DNA of 64,000 nucleotides. It comes from Dyadobacter sp. CECT 9275. Its GTDB lineage: Bacteria; Bacteroidota; Bacteroidia; Cytophagales; Spirosomataceae. The notes under the pieces are model-generated. The model saw nothing but the letters and a program-made list of their open reading frames with translations, ran no database searches and was not told where the DNA came from. The position numbers were made by a program, and so were the translations under genes. The stretch's first letter is position 1. Each line of letters opens with the position of its first letter. Below are positions 9,867 through 18,934 of this stretch, in pieces. The stretch spans positions 1,833,001-1,897,000 of the forward strand of contig NZ_CAJRAF010000001.1 in NCBI RefSeq assembly GCF_907164905.1, given 5' to 3'.

Positions 9867-10010
9867 AAGAATTCGTTCAACAAATTCGTTAACTTTGCAA
9901 TTATAGAGGAATCGGTGAGTTGGAGCGGGGAAGAAGTGAAGCGGATTTACCTTATTATTTCTCTTTGTTCCAAAACGTTATATTCTTCGATCTATTAATA
10001 CAAAGCTAAA

Positions 10011-10463
10011 ATGAGAAAGTTATTTAGTCTCCTGTTTGCAGCAACCGTTCTGTCATTAATGAGTTCCTGTAAGGACAAAGATAACGGTGAAACGCCGTCA
10101 GAAACCGAAAAAGGCAAAATTCTTATCAGTTATCCATGGAAGATGTCGCAGGTGACGGATCTTTCGGGTAAAACAATACCCTCGAATCAGTTAAATGCAC
10201 AAACACAGTATATTCCTGCGCTTGAGATACAGTTTGTAACAGGCAATAAAGTTTACGCAAAAGACGAAGCTCTGCAGGTCCAGAACGGTGGTACATGGTA
10301 CCTGGTTAATAACAATGGGACGCTGAATATTGACATCATCGGTTTTGAGGGAGAATTTGGTGTGGAAGAACTTACCAATAGTAAAATGAGGCTGAGGAGT
10401 AAAATGCCTGTAAGTGGTGTGGAACAGGAAACGATTATGGTTTTTGCCCCGGTGATAAAGTAA
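10011..10463 (+). CDS. Small lipoprotein, lipocalin-like
   Basis: 150 residues. The signal peptide MRKLFSLLFAATVLSLMSSC ends in a lipobox with Cys20, followed by KDKDNGE, a typical Bacteroidota lipoprotein export signal region of acidic residues. The mature domain (ILISYPWKMSQVTDLSGK, GGTWYLVNN, INTDIIGF-type strands) has the strand pattern of the small lipocalin-like/DUF5004 beta-barrels that are common in the phylum. No function is known. Divergent from the T9SS protein gene across a 144-base gap. Confidence 0.7.
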   Translation: MRKLFSLLFAATVLSLMSSCKDKDNGETPSETEKGKILISYPWKMSQVTDLSGKTIPSNQLNAQTQYIPALEIQFVTGNKVYAKDEALQVQNGGTWYLVNNNGTLNIDIIGFEGEFGVEELTNSKMRLRSKMPVSGVEQETIMVFAPVIK

Positions 10464-10541
10464 CTGATACAATAATTTAAAACGTAGAAGCGGCGGAAAT
10501 AATCTGTCGCTTTTCTTATTTTGCGGGGAAATTCTCCTGTT

Positions 10542-11855
10542 ATGCAAAAAAATAATCCCCGCATTATTAACGCCTGGTGTATGTACGACTGGGCTAATTC
10601 TGTTCACGCCCTGGTTATCGTTTCGAGTATATTTCCGGTTTATTTCAACGCCACAGCTCTGAAAGCCTATGGTGGTCCTGAAATGGACTTTTTTGGTACT
10701 CCGATCAAAAGTTCCGTTTTATTCTCTTACACCGTTTCGGCCGCTTTTTTGATTACCGCTCTGGTAATTCCCCTGTGTACGGCCGTAGCAGATAATACCG
10801 GAAGGAAAAAGGCTTTCATGAAGTTTTTCTGTTATCTGGGTGCGGTTAACTGCATGCTGTTATATTTCTTTACCAGGGATACCATTCTTCTGTCCGTTTT
10901 TCTGTTTGGTTTAAGTTTGGTTGGATGGAGCGGAAGCATCGTTTTTTATGATTCGTATCTACCGCAGATCGCGACGGAGGATCAATTTGACAGGATCAGT
11001 GCCAAGGGTTTTTCGATGGGTTATTTTGGCAGCGTTTTATTGCTGCTTTTTAATCTGAGCATGATTCTTGCCCCGTCCTTCTATGGCATTACCGATAAAG
11101 CCATACCGGCCAGAATTTCCTTTTTTACAGTGGGCGTGTGGTGGATATTATTTGCCCAGATACCCTTTAAATATCTGCCTGATGCCATTGGAAACGGAAA
11201 CAAACGTGCCGAAGGATGGTTGTTCGATGGTTTCAGGGAGTTGAAAAAGGTATATGCTGAACTTCGGCAACAGCCCTACCTGGCTAAGTTTCTTTCAGCA
11301 TTTTTTATTTACACCATGGGGCTGCGGACCGTCATGTATGTAGCCACGATTTTCGGAGCATCGGAGCTGAAACTTCCCTCCGACAGCCTGATTATCACCG
11401 TTTTGTTAATTCAGTTGGTGGGTATCGTTGGGTCATTCTGTTTTGCCTGGCTGTCCGGGCAAATCGGTAATATTTATGCGCTGATGGTGGGCGTTACCAT
11501 CTGGATCGGGATCTGTGCCGGTGCTTATTATACTACTGAAGCGAAAGAATTTTATGTGCTGGCTTGTACCGTGGGCATGGTTATGGGCGGCTTGCAGTCA
11601 CTGTCGCGTGCCACTTATTCCAAACTTATTCCCGACGACACCCCGGATACGGCATCCTACTTCTCTTTTTATGATGTTACCGAGAAAATGGCTATCGTGG
11701 TCGGAACATTCATATATGGTATGGTAGAACAGGTTACAGGCAGCATGCGTAACAGTATCCTGGCACTGCTGGTCATATTTGTTTTGGGATTAATTCTTTT
11801 GTACCGCATTCCATCCAGGAAGGTATATCATTATGACCTGAATCAAGGAAATTAG
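10542..11855 (+). CDS. MFS transporter, UMF1/Atg22-like
   Basis: 437 residues from the ATG at 10542 (a TTG 21 bases upstream is less likely). The opening INAWCMYDWANSVHALV is the hallmark YDWANS motif of the UMF1 (Atg22-like) branch of the major facilitator superfamily. About twelve hydrophobic segments follow, with the MFS loop DNTGRKKAFM between helices 2 and 3 and a second-half LSRATYSKLIPDD. Substrates in bacteria are unknown; the yeast relative exports amino acids from the vacuole. Gene stop overlaps the promoter of the next gene, tRNA-Val. Confidence 0.85.
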   Translation: MQKNNPRIINAWCMYDWANSVHALVIVSSIFPVYFNATALKAYGGPEMDFFGTPIKSSVLFSYTVSAAFLITALVIPLCTAVADNTGRKKAFMKFFCYLGAVNCMLLYFFTRDTILLSVFLFGLSLVGWSGSIVFYDSYLPQIATEDQFDRISAKGFSMGYFGSVLLLLFNLSMILAPSFYGITDKAIPARISFFTVGVWWILFAQIPFKYLPDAIGNGNKRAEGWLFDGFRELKKVYAELRQQPYLAKFLSAFFIYTMGLRTVMYVATIFGASELKLPSDSLIITVLLIQLVGIVGSFCFAWLSGQIGNIYALMVGVTIWIGICAGAYYTTEAKEFYVLACTVGMVMGGLQSLSRATYSKLIPDDTPDTASYFSFYDVTEKMAIVVGTFIYGMVEQVTGSMRNSILALLVIFVLGLILLYRIPSRKVYHYDLNQGN

Positions 11856-11863
11856 TATATTTG
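11856..11863 (+). promoter_or_regulatory. -7 promoter element of tRNA-Val
   Basis: TATATTTG matches the Bacteroidota -7 consensus TAnnTTTG and ends 10 bases before the first base of the tRNA. It directly abuts the MFS stop codon (11853-11855). No convincing -33 TTTG is seen. Confidence 0.6.
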
Positions 11864-11873
11864 ATTTCCAAAA

Positions 11874-11948
11874 AGGATGTTAGCTCAGTTGGTTCAGAGC
11901 GCCGCCTTGACAGGGCGGAGGTCAGCGGTTCGAGCCCGCTACGTCCTA
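11874..11948 (+). tRNA. tRNA-Val (anticodon GAC)
   Basis: 75 bases folding into a full cloverleaf: acceptor AGGATGT/ACGTCCT with discriminator A at 11948, D arm GCTC…GAGC, anticodon arm CCGCC-TTGACAG-GGCGG giving anticodon GAC, five-base variable loop, T arm AGCGG-TTCGAGC-CCGCT. CCA is not encoded (ACA follows the acceptor strand). GAC reads GUC and GUU valine codons. No integrated element is evident at its 3' end, a common attachment site elsewhere. Confidence 0.95.
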
Positions 11949-12332
11949 CAATTAATGGTTGCTGAGTATCTAAGTAATACTGTTTTCAAACGCTTGCAGG
12001 TTGTATTGCCGTGGTTAGCGGGGACACGACGCTTTTATCAACAGATATCAGAGATACGTGTTCTGATATGAATAAGTTTGATGTCCTGTTTGACAATTGG
12101 ATTACTTCGGATACCTGCAGATCTGAAAACAAATTATATATGATAAAATTCTGTGCTGCCTTTGTTTTGTATAAAGCAGGATGCGGGGCGGTACTATGCA
12201 AGGGCCTCGAGATCATGTCGAATGGTAATGCTCCCCAAAACGCTGCGTTCACAATCGACTTCGCAAATTGGCTTTGCCATTAACCGTCACTGGCACTATA
12301 TTTTTAACAGTGTATAATATCAACACTTAAGC
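11949..12332. other. 384-base stretch without a supported gene
   Basis: Short ORFs on both strands overlap each other here and none has a recognisable start, signal or composition. An 8-bp perfect inverted repeat (ATATCAGA at 12045-12052, TCTGATAT at 12062-12069, 9-base loop) may terminate the tRNA transcript, but no T-run follows. Otherwise I see nothing in it. Confidence 0.5.
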
Positions 12333-12566
12333 ATGATCATGAAAAACATGGATTTGCCGGATGATGGTGTGCAGGTTATATTTACGGACCACCATGGCGT
12401 TACCAGACAAGGCGTTTACCGCAGGAGTTTGAACGGATTTATGGAACCGCTCGGAGATGAGGGACCGGAAGATTCCGGTAATTTTTATCCTGAGGCTGAC
12501 ATCGCGGAGTGGGAGTATGTGGAACCACGGCAGAATCCTGCCTCCGATTTTATGGTTATTTTTTAG
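12333..12566 (+). CDS. Small acidic hypothetical protein
   Basis: 77 residues; a second ATG two codons in (12339) is an alternative start. The protein is acidic (GDEGPEDSGNFYPEADIAEWEYVEP) and has no signal or membrane segment. The opening strands (GVQVIFTDHHGVTRQGVYRRSLNGFMEP) look like a small beta-barrel. Composition resembles true coding sequence of the region and a perfect bidirectional terminator follows 22 bases after the stop, supporting a real gene. I do not recognise the family. Confidence 0.55.
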   Translation: MIMKNMDLPDDGVQVIFTDHHGVTRQGVYRRSLNGFMEPLGDEGPEDSGNFYPEADIAEWEYVEPRQNPASDFMVIF

Positions 12567-12588
12567 GATTATTAAATTCCTGATCAGC

Positions 12589-12627
12589 AAAAAAGCCGGC
12601 CTCAATTTTCATGAGGCCGGCTTTTTT
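12589..12627. terminator. Bidirectional intrinsic terminator
   Basis: GCCGGCCTCA at 12595-12604 pairs perfectly with 12612-12621 (10 bp, 7-base loop), flanked by six A on the left and six T on the right. It serves both the small ORF on the plus strand and the rimP-nusA-infB transcript on the minus strand. Confidence 0.9.
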
Positions 12628-12645
12628 GATATTGATCCCAATGAC

Positions 12646-15600
12646 TTACAAAGTCCGTTTCACTTCACGTAATTCGAAACTTTCGATGATATCACCGATT
12701 TCTATATCATTGAAATTCTTGATACTTAAACCACATTCGTATCCGTTTCTGACCTCCTGAACATCATCTTTGAAACGTTTCAGAGAGTCTATCTCTCCAG
12801 TCATTAACACGATACCGTCTCTTACGATCCTGATCTTGTTTTTGCGGTTTACATAACCATCCGTAACATAACAACCAGCAATGGTTCCGATTCGGCTGAT
12901 CTTGAATACTTCGCGTACTTCAATATTACCGGTAATGATTTCTTCAATCGTTGGCGCAAGCATACCGGTCATCGCATCTTTGATCTCGTCAATGGCGCTG
13001 TATATCACGGAATAGTGACGGATTTCGATCTGATCCTGCTCAGCCATTTTCTTCGCATTGGAAGAAGGACGAACCTGGAACCCGATCACAATGGCATCAG
13101 ACGCAATGGCAAGGTTCACATCCGACTCGGATATCTGCCCAACAGCTTTGTGAATGATATTTACCTGTACCTCCGAGGTGGAAAGCTGCAGTAACGAATC
13201 CGAAAGCGCTTCCACTGAACCATCCACGTCACCCTTCACAATCAGGTTCAATTCGCGGAAAGTACCGATTGCCTTCCGGCGTCCTATTTCCTCAAGAGTA
13301 ATGTGTTTACGTGTTCTGATGGTTTGTTCACGCTGTATCTGCTCTCTTTTGGTAGCGATATCCCGTGCATCCCTTTCATTTTCGAAAACATTGAAACGGT
13401 CACCGGCTTGTGGCGCGCCATTCAATCCAAGCAGCTGAACCGGGGTAGAAGGTCCTGCTGTTTTCAGTTTCCTTCCCAAGTGGTCCGTCATGGCTTTTAC
13501 CTTACCGAAGTGGGCACCAGCCAAAACTACATCTCCTACACGCAGGGTACCTGCTTCCACCAATATTGTGGTGACATACCCACGGCCTTTGTCCAGTGAA
13601 GCCTCCACCACGGTACCCAAGGCCCGGCGGTTCGGATTGGCTTTCAGTTCCAGCAATTCGGCTTCCAGCAGTACCTTTTCAAGAAGATCGTCGATACCCA
13701 GACCGGATTTGGACGAAATTTCCTGGGTCTGATACTTACCACCCCATTCTTCAACCAGTAAATTCATATTGGCAAGTTCTTCACGGATTTTCTCAGTGTT
13801 GGCACCGGCTTTGTCTACCTTGCTAAATGCAAATACAATCGGTACACCTGCTACCTGTGCATGGTTGATCGCTTCCCGTGTCTGTGGCATGACGCTGTCG
13901 TCTGCTGCAATCACGATAATGACTACATCGGTAACTTTTGCTCCCCGGGCACGCATCGCGGTAAATGCCTCGTGACCTGGTGTATCCAGGAAGGTAACCT
14001 GCTTGCCGGTTTTGGTTTTTACACTATACGCTCCAATGTGCTGGGTGATACCACCTGCTTCCCCACTGGCAACATTTTCCTGTCGGATATAGTCAAGAAG
14101 TGACGTTTTACCGTGGTCAACGTGTCCCATGATCGTGACGATCGGCGCACGTTCCTGCAGGCTTTCTTCATCATCCTGTTCTTCGACAACATCACTCTGT
14201 ACTTCTTCTTCTGCCGAGATGAAGGCCACTTCAAAACCAAATTCGTCAGCTATGAAAGTAATGGCTTCTGCATCGAGGCGTTGGTTGATGGATACAAACA
14301 TACCCATACTCATACAAACCGAAATAACTTCCTGTACCGTAACATCCATTAAGGATGCAAGATCATTCGCAGAAACGAATTCGGTTACGCGCAATACCTT
14401 AGTTTCTTCGTCGTCACCTGCGTTCAGGTCGTTCTGATCTGCACGGTCCCGGCGGCGTAATGCAGCTTTTCCGCGTGCAGAAGTTTTGGTATTTCCTCCA
14501 CCCATCCGTGCCATGGTGGCGCGGATATTGTCAGATACTTCTTTATCCGATACCTCTTCACGTTTCCCACCGCGTTTGTTCTTGTCGCGGCTGTTTCCGG
14601 TACCCGCACCGGCAGGTCTCTGGGCCGAGGAGCCCGTATTAGGCGTACCAGTACCGGGTGTGGCAGGCTTGCCCGGAGTTCTGTTGGCAGGTGTTCCCGC
14701 TGCGGGGTTTTCTCTGCCACGTGGCGCCTGCGCAGTACCTGGTGCTGCTGCGGTTCCGGTACCTGGTGTAGCAGGTTTCACATCGCCCGGTGCTGCCGCA
14801 CCGTCACGGATGCGTTTTCTTTTCCTTCTGCGTTTTTTATCTGCTGCAGAATCACTGGAAGCAACCGGATCTTTCTTTTTGAATTTGTCAGATGGCAATT
14901 CAATTTTTCCGACTACCCGTAATCCCCGCAATTGTTCCCCACGGGCTTCTATTAATTGGGATTCAGGATTTTCACTTACCTCCGCTGCAGGTTCTGCAAC
15001 GGGAGCTGCTGGTTTTTCAATTGGCACAGGAGCCTCGGCTGCTGGTTCTTCCTTCACTATTGGTTTTGCTTCCGGTTTTTCCTCGGTCACCGGGGCAACA
15101 ACCGGTGCTTCCTGGGCAACCACTTCGGGTTTTACAGGCTCAGCAATGGTTTCTTTAACCGGTTCTGGTGTGATTTCTTTTGGTTCGGCAACAGGCGCTT
15201 TTTCAGGTTCCGGAGCCACCACCTCTATTTTCTCGATCGTCTTTTCTTCTTTAACAGGTAACGGTTCCTGGGGCGCTTTTACCTCAGGAACAGCCGCCGC
15301 CTGCGGCTCTTCAGCTTTTACAGGCTCTGGAGCCTGAGCCGGAGGGGTAGGAGAAGGTGCCGGTCTTCTGGCATCAAGATCTATTTTTCCTACTACTTTA
15401 ATTCCCGGAAGCTTGTTTTCTGTGGGAGACACAACAGGCTCTGGTGTTTCCTGTTGTACCGGTTTTTCCTCGGCAGGCTTGGCCGGAGCATTTCGGAAGT
15501 AAAGGATATCGTCTACATCACTTTTAACCTTATCATCCTTGGTTTCGACCGGAGCTTCGGTGGAAGCCGGCCGGGAAGTCAGAGAGGATTTCAGGAAATC

Positions 15601-15768
15601 AGACTTGAAGTCCGAAGCCAGAAATTCAATCTGATCAGAATTTATTTTGGTATTGGGATTACTTTCCACCTTATACCCTTTGGCAGACAGATGATCTACG
15701 ATCGTAGTAATTCCTACGTTCAGAATCCGTGCCACTTGGCTAAGGCGCATCATTTTATCTTCTGCCAT
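12646..15768 (-). CDS. infB: Translation initiation factor IF-2
   Basis: 1040 residues; the GTPase that positions initiator tRNA on the 30S subunit and promotes subunit joining. Domains in order: an N-terminal IF2_N helix bundle (about 5-50, [11 protein letters not shown]), a very long low-complexity linker (about 60-430) rich in Pro, Ala, Glu and Lys, a second IF2_N (about 455-515), the G domain (GHVDHGKTS near 550, DTPGHEAF near 595), domain II and the C-terminal tRNA-binding domain. The G4 motif reads SKVD instead of the usual NKID/NKVD. Last gene of the rimP-nusA-infB operon, 66 bases after nusA; a strong terminator follows. Confidence 0.97.
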   Translation of the reverse strand: MAEDKMMRLSQVARILNVGITTIVDHLSAKGYKVESNPNTKINSDQIEFLASDFKSDFLKSSLTSRPASTEAPVETKDDKVKSDVDDILYFRNAPAKPAEEKPVQQETPEPVVSPTENKLPGIKVVGKIDLDARRPAPSPTPPAQAPEPVKAEEPQAAAVPEVKAPQEPLPVKEEKTIEKIEVVAPEPEKAPVAEPKEITPEPVKETIAEPVKPEVVAQEAPVVAPVTEEKPEAKPIVKEEPAAEAPVPIEKPAAPVAEPAAEVSENPESQLIEARGEQLRGLRVVGKIELPSDKFKKKDPVASSDSAADKKRRRKRKRIRDGAAAPGDVKPATPGTGTAAAPGTAQAPRGRENPAAGTPANRTPGKPATPGTGTPNTGSSAQRPAGAGTGNSRDKNKRGGKREEVSDKEVSDNIRATMARMGGGNTKTSARGKAALRRRDRADQNDLNAGDDEETKVLRVTEFVSANDLASLMDVTVQEVISVCMSMGMFVSINQRLDAEAITFIADEFGFEVAFISAEEEVQSDVVEEQDDEESLQERAPIVTIMGHVDHGKTSLLDYIRQENVASGEAGGITQHIGAYSVKTKTGKQVTFLDTPGHEAFTAMRARGAKVTDVVIIVIAADDSVMPQTREAINHAQVAGVPIVFAFSKVDKAGANTEKIREELANMNLLVEEWGGKYQTQEISSKSGLGIDDLLEKVLLEAELLELKANPNRRALGTVVEASLDKGRGYVTTILVEAGTLRVGDVVLAGAHFGKVKAMTDHLGRKLKTAGPSTPVQLLGLNGAPQAGDRFNVFENERDARDIATKREQIQREQTIRTRKHITLEEIGRRKAIGTFRELNLIVKGDVDGSVEALSDSLLQLSTSEVQVNIIHKAVGQISESDVNLAIASDAIVIGFQVRPSSNAKKMAEQDQIEIRHYSVIYSAIDEIKDAMTGMLAPTIEEIITGNIEVREVFKISRIGTIAGCYVTDGYVNRKNKIRIVRDGIVLMTGEIDSLKRFKDDVQEVRNGYECGLSIKNFNDIEIGDIIESFELREVKRTL

Positions 15769-15834
15769 ATCAGCAATCAGTGGAAAAGGTTTTGCATTGG
15801 CAGAGCTTACCTTCAGATAAGTCTCTGCATATTA

Positions 15835-17076
15835 TTATTCAAATTCTTTTCTGAGTATGTCAAGAATTTCCTCGATGGTATTGTCTTCGAGGTCAGTCCT
15901 GCGTACCAGTTCTTCTTTACTAAGGGCAAGCACACTTTTAGCGGTATCCAAACCGATCTTGTGCAGCTCACTGATCATCCATTCATCAATTTCATCAGAG
16001 AATTCAGACAGGTCAACGTCTTCGTCGTTCTGCTCTTCGATATCACGGAAGACATCAATCTCCATTCCGACAAGTTTACCCGCGAGCTTGATGTTCTGTC
16101 CTCCTTTACCGATCGCCAGTGATACCTGGTCTGGTTTCAGGAATACGGAAACTCTTTTTCCTTCGCGGTCAATCTGCATGGAGCTAACCTTCGCAGGGCT
16201 AAGCGCACGGCTTATCAGCAATTCAAGGTTATCGGTGTAGTTGATCACATCAATATTTTCATTACCCAGCTCGCGTACAATCGAATGAATACGGGAACCT
16301 TTCATTCCGACGCAGGCTCCCACGGGATCAATGCGGTCATCGTAAGACTCAACAGCTACTTTAGCACGTTCACCCGGTTCACGTACCACGCGGCGTACCG
16401 AGATGATGCCATCGTAAATTTCGGGGATCTCCACCTCAAACAGTCTTTCCAGAAATACCGGGGAAGTCCGTGACAAAGTGATTTTGGGAGAACCATTGTT
16501 CATTTCAACTTTATGGATCACCGCCTTTACCGACTCGCCCTTGCGGAAGCGATCCTTAGAGATCTGTTCGGTTCTGGGTAGTGAGAGTTCGTTGTTTTCC
16601 GAGTCAACAATAATCACTTCATGCCGCAATGTCTGATATACCTCGCCTGTGATCATCTCACCCACCTGATCTTTGTATTTTTCATACATGATCTCCTTCT
16701 CCATATCCTTGATCTTCTGGATGAGGGTCTGGCGGGCTGTCTGAACCAGGCGGCGGCCAAATTCTACCAGTTTTACCTCTTCAGCAACCTCTTCTCCTAC
16801 TTCAAAGTCATTCTGTATCTTGCGTGCTTCGGCCAGCGGGATTTTATTGTATTCCCAAATATCTTCGGAGTTGTCGTCCACAATTTCCCTGGTACGCCAC
16901 ATTTCAAGGTCTCCGCTTTCAGGGTTGATGATTACGTCGAAATTATCGTCGGTGCCGTACTTTTTACGAATCATTGTTCGAAATACTTCTTCCAAAACAC
17001 TTATCATCGTTGGACGATCTATGTTTTTGGAGCTCGCAAACTCCGCAAATGATTCTATTAATGTTCCGCTATCCAT
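15835..17076 (-). CDS. nusA: Transcription termination/antitermination factor NusA
   Basis: 413 residues. N-terminal RNA-polymerase-binding domain (about 1-130), S1 domain (about 135-205, GEMITGEVYQT), then two KH domains with GxxG loops (GMKG near 275; GKGG near 340) and a short helix-hairpin C-terminal segment (TAKSVLALSKEELVRR). It lacks the long acidic repeats of the E. coli protein, as is normal outside gammaproteobacteria. It binds nascent RNA and RNA polymerase, modulating pausing and termination. Lies between rimP (91-base gap) and infB. If the leader hairpin upstream of rimP is a terminator, NusA could influence its own operon. Confidence 0.97.
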   Translation of the reverse strand: MDSGTLIESFAEFASSKNIDRPTMISVLEEVFRTMIRKKYGTDDNFDVIINPESGDLEMWRTREIVDDNSEDIWEYNKIPLAEARKIQNDFEVGEEVAEEVKLVEFGRRLVQTARQTLIQKIKDMEKEIMYEKYKDQVGEMITGEVYQTLRHEVIIVDSENNELSLPRTEQISKDRFRKGESVKAVIHKVEMNNGSPKITLSRTSPVFLERLFEVEIPEIYDGIISVRRVVREPGERAKVAVESYDDRIDPVGACVGMKGSRIHSIVRELGNENIDVINYTDNLELLISRALSPAKVSSMQIDREGKRVSVFLKPDQVSLAIGKGGQNIKLAGKLVGMEIDVFRDIEEQNDEDVDLSEFSDEIDEWMISELHKIGLDTAKSVLALSKEELVRRTDLEDNTIEEILDILRKEFE

Positions 17077-17167
17077 TGTTTTGATTATGAATATTTGCTG
17101 ATCTTTAGTTTATACACAATAAGGTTTCAAATTGTTCGGGAATTGCCCTGGTCTGAACTCCTATTTT

Positions 17168-17650
17168 TTATTTAAAAGATATTTCAACCATTGCCTTGGA
17201 GACATCGCCCAGGTCTAGCTCTCTTAAAAGCGACGCTTCATCGATCACCGTTTTGGCTTTCTTTTTGGGTTCTGGTAACTGGATTTTGATTGCATTTCCG
17301 CTGAATTCCAGGAGTTTGCCCGTCACGATCTCCCCGGTCTTAAGGGTTACTTTCAAGGTTCTTCCTATGTTTTTCTGAAACTGGCGAGGTAATAGCAAAG
17401 GATGATCCAGTCCGGGAGAGGACACTTCCAATGTATAGGCGTCAGCGAAAAATTCCATTTCTTCCAGCTGCTTGGCCAACCTCCTGCTTATTGAAGTGCA
17501 CTCCTGAATAGTGATACCTTCGTCACTATCCACCAAAATTAATACTTTCTGACTTGCTTTGGAAGGTTTCAGGACAATGTCGATCAGGAAACAATTGCTT
17601 GCTTCCAAAATCGGATTGAGCAAATCTTCCAACTGTTCTTTTACTGTCAT
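17168..17650 (-). CDS. rimP: Ribosome maturation factor RimP
   Basis: 160 residues. The N-terminal alpha/beta domain (about 5-90) has CFLIDIVLKPSKASQKVLILVDSDEGIT and EVSSPGLDHPL, the best-conserved RimP motif; the C-terminal SH3-like domain (about 95-155) contains TLKTGEIVTGKLLEFSGNAIKI. RimP assists late 30S assembly. It is the first gene of the conserved rimP-nusA-infB operon. The 5' leader holds a terminator-like hairpin between a candidate promoter and the start codon. Confidence 0.95.
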   Translation of the reverse strand: MTVKEQLEDLLNPILEASNCFLIDIVLKPSKASQKVLILVDSDEGITIQECTSISRRLAKQLEEMEFFADAYTLEVSSPGLDHPLLLPRQFQKNIGRTLKVTLKTGEIVTGKLLEFSGNAIKIQLPEPKKKAKTVIDEASLLRELDLGDVSKAMVEISFK

Positions 17651-17664
17651 GTAAGATAGACTAC

Positions 17665-17691
17665 AAATAAAAAAGGGGATTTATACCCCCT
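17665..17691 (-). promoter_or_regulatory. Terminator-like hairpin in the rimP-nusA-infB leader
   Basis: On the minus strand AGGGGG pairs with TCCCCT (bases 17691-17674, 6-base loop, one G-U pair) and is followed at once by TTTTTTATTT-type sequence. It sits only about 15-40 bases before the rimP ATG and downstream of the candidate promoter, so it would end transcripts before the first gene: a possible attenuator. There is no upstream gene on this strand that it could otherwise serve, since the next gene is divergent. Confidence 0.5.
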
Positions 17692-17721
17692 CAATCAACC
17701 GATCAAAATAGAATTCTGCCA

Positions 17722-17752
17722 CGAAGGTAACACAATTTAATTAAATGTACAA
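17722..17752 (-). promoter_or_regulatory. Candidate promoter of the rimP operon
   Basis: Minus-strand TACCTTCG (17729-17722) resembles the TAnnTTTG -7 element with one mismatch, with TTG 20 bases upstream (17752-17750) in the -33 position. It is about 72 bases from the rimP ATG. Confidence 0.45.
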
Positions 17753-17785
17753 CTGAATAAGTATTCCTAATTGAAATGTATCATC

Positions 17786-17793
17786 TATTTTTG
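17786..17793 (+). promoter_or_regulatory. -7 promoter element of the EEP-family gene
   Basis: TATTTTTG fits TAnnTTTG and lies 20 bases before the ATG at 17814. No clear -33 partner. Confidence 0.5.
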
Positions 17794-17813
17794 TTTCGCT
17801 AAATTGGATTAAA

Positions 17814-18905
17814 ATGAACACACTAAAATTACTGCTACGGTTTTCTTATGTTGCTTACGCCGTTTTTACCCTGATTCTCATCCTGATTACTTTTTTCGGC
17901 TTCAACGCATCCTGGATAGCCGGGTTTTTAGGGTTATCACTGCCCGTGATCCTGTTAAGTCACGTACCTGTGTTTTTGCTCTACCTGTTTTTTGATATCA
18001 AAAGAATCGGATGGTGTTTGCTGGTGCTGGCCGGTAGTGCCATTTTGCTGCCGCGTACGTACGTTTCTGGCAGCGAGGATGGGGCAACGGTACCTGCTGC
18101 AAGCCAGGTAGTCAGGCTGTTGAATTACAATGTACGTAACATGAACACAGGATCTGAGAATGATGCTTCCAAGGATGAAATACGGAACTGGCTGGTGAAT
18201 GCACCTGTTGACATCATGGTTTTGCCTGAATATTTCAGTAACATTTCTTATAAGAGGTTTCAGATTAATACGCTTTTACAGAGAAAGGGTTTTAAGTACT
18301 ACCATTCCCTGCGGCATGAGAATAACCTGAAAACCGGCCGTTTTCATGGACTTATCCTTTTTTCGAAGTTTCCGGTCATTACTGCCAAAGATACCGTATT
18401 TGAAGATCTCAACGGCATTATTTTAGCTGATATCAAGGTAAGGGAGGATACCGTCACGATAATCGGAGTCCATCTTTATTCCATGATGCTGCGCCTGGAC
18501 GAACTGTTAAATCAAAGAAAAAGGTCTGAGATCACCAGGGAAGGGAAGGAAAGTTATTACAGGATCAGAGATGGTTTTGTGAACCGGAAACGGGAAACGG
18601 ATCTGATGCTGGCCTGGATCAGGGCGTCAAGGCATCCTGTTATCGTTTGCGGGGATTTTAATGAAACGCCGTATAGTTACAGTTATAGCCAGACCCGCAG
18701 ATTACTGTCTAACGCTTTCGAAGACAAAGGCAAAGGTTTTGGATTTACTTTTAACGGTACCCCTAGTTTTATAAGAATTGATAATCAGTTTTATGATGAT
18801 GAGCGGCTGGAACTGGTCAGTTTTCAGACGCTAACTGATGTGAAGCATTCTGATCATTATCCGCTGATCGGTGTGTATGTTATCAAAAAGCCGGACCGGA
18901 AATAA
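17814..18905 (+). CDS. Membrane-anchored endonuclease/exonuclease/phosphatase (EEP) family protein
   Basis: 363 residues. Three hydrophobic segments (about 5-29, 33-60, 64-80) anchor an EEP catalytic domain (about 98-357). Expected active-site residues are present: Asn105 in LLNYNVRN, Glu139 in VLPEYFS, His220 in GVHLYS, Asp281/Asn283 in CGDFNETP and Asp347-His348 in KHSDHYPL. The fold cleaves phosphodiesters (DNA, lipids, nucleotides); substrate is not predictable, and the membrane helices suggest an envelope-facing role. The stop codon lies inside the terminator hairpin that follows. Confidence 0.85.
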   Translation: MNTLKLLLRFSYVAYAVFTLILILITFFGFNASWIAGFLGLSLPVILLSHVPVFLLYLFFDIKRIGWCLLVLAGSAILLPRTYVSGSEDGATVPAASQVVRLLNYNVRNMNTGSENDASKDEIRNWLVNAPVDIMVLPEYFSNISYKRFQINTLLQRKGFKYYHSLRHENNLKTGRFHGLILFSKFPVITAKDTVFEDLNGIILADIKVREDTVTIIGVHLYSMMLRLDELLNQRKRSEITREGKESYYRIRDGFVNRKRETDLMLAWIRASRHPVIVCGDFNETPYSYSYSQTRRLLSNAFEDKGKGFGFTFNGTPSFIRIDNQFYDDERLELVSFQTLTDVKHSDHYPLIGVYVIKKPDRK

Positions 18906-18926
18906 TGTTTTCCGGTCCGGCTTTTT
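18886..18926. terminator. Bidirectional terminator overlapping the EEP stop codon
   Basis: A run of A, then GCCGGACCGGAAA, a short loop, TTTTCCGGTCCGGC and a T-run give a nearly perfect symmetric stem. The TAA at 18903-18905 is in the loop region, so the last codons of the gene form the ascending arm. It also ends the convergent DUF4907 gene. Confidence 0.85.
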
Positions 18927-18934
18927 GGAAGATT

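Noticed and set aside
12011..12283. ORF of 90 residues after tRNA-Val
   Set aside because: It overlaps an equally long antisense ORF and shows no motif, signal or coding composition.
11874..12332. tRNA-Val as attachment site of an integrated element
   Set aside because: No repeat of the tRNA 3' end and no integrase or phage-like gene nearby.
14486..15337. Long plus-strand ORF (283 residues) opposite infB
   Set aside because: It is the complement of the low-complexity linker of IF-2; composition is repetitive Ser/Gly/Ala and it has no start signal. The minus-strand gene is certain.
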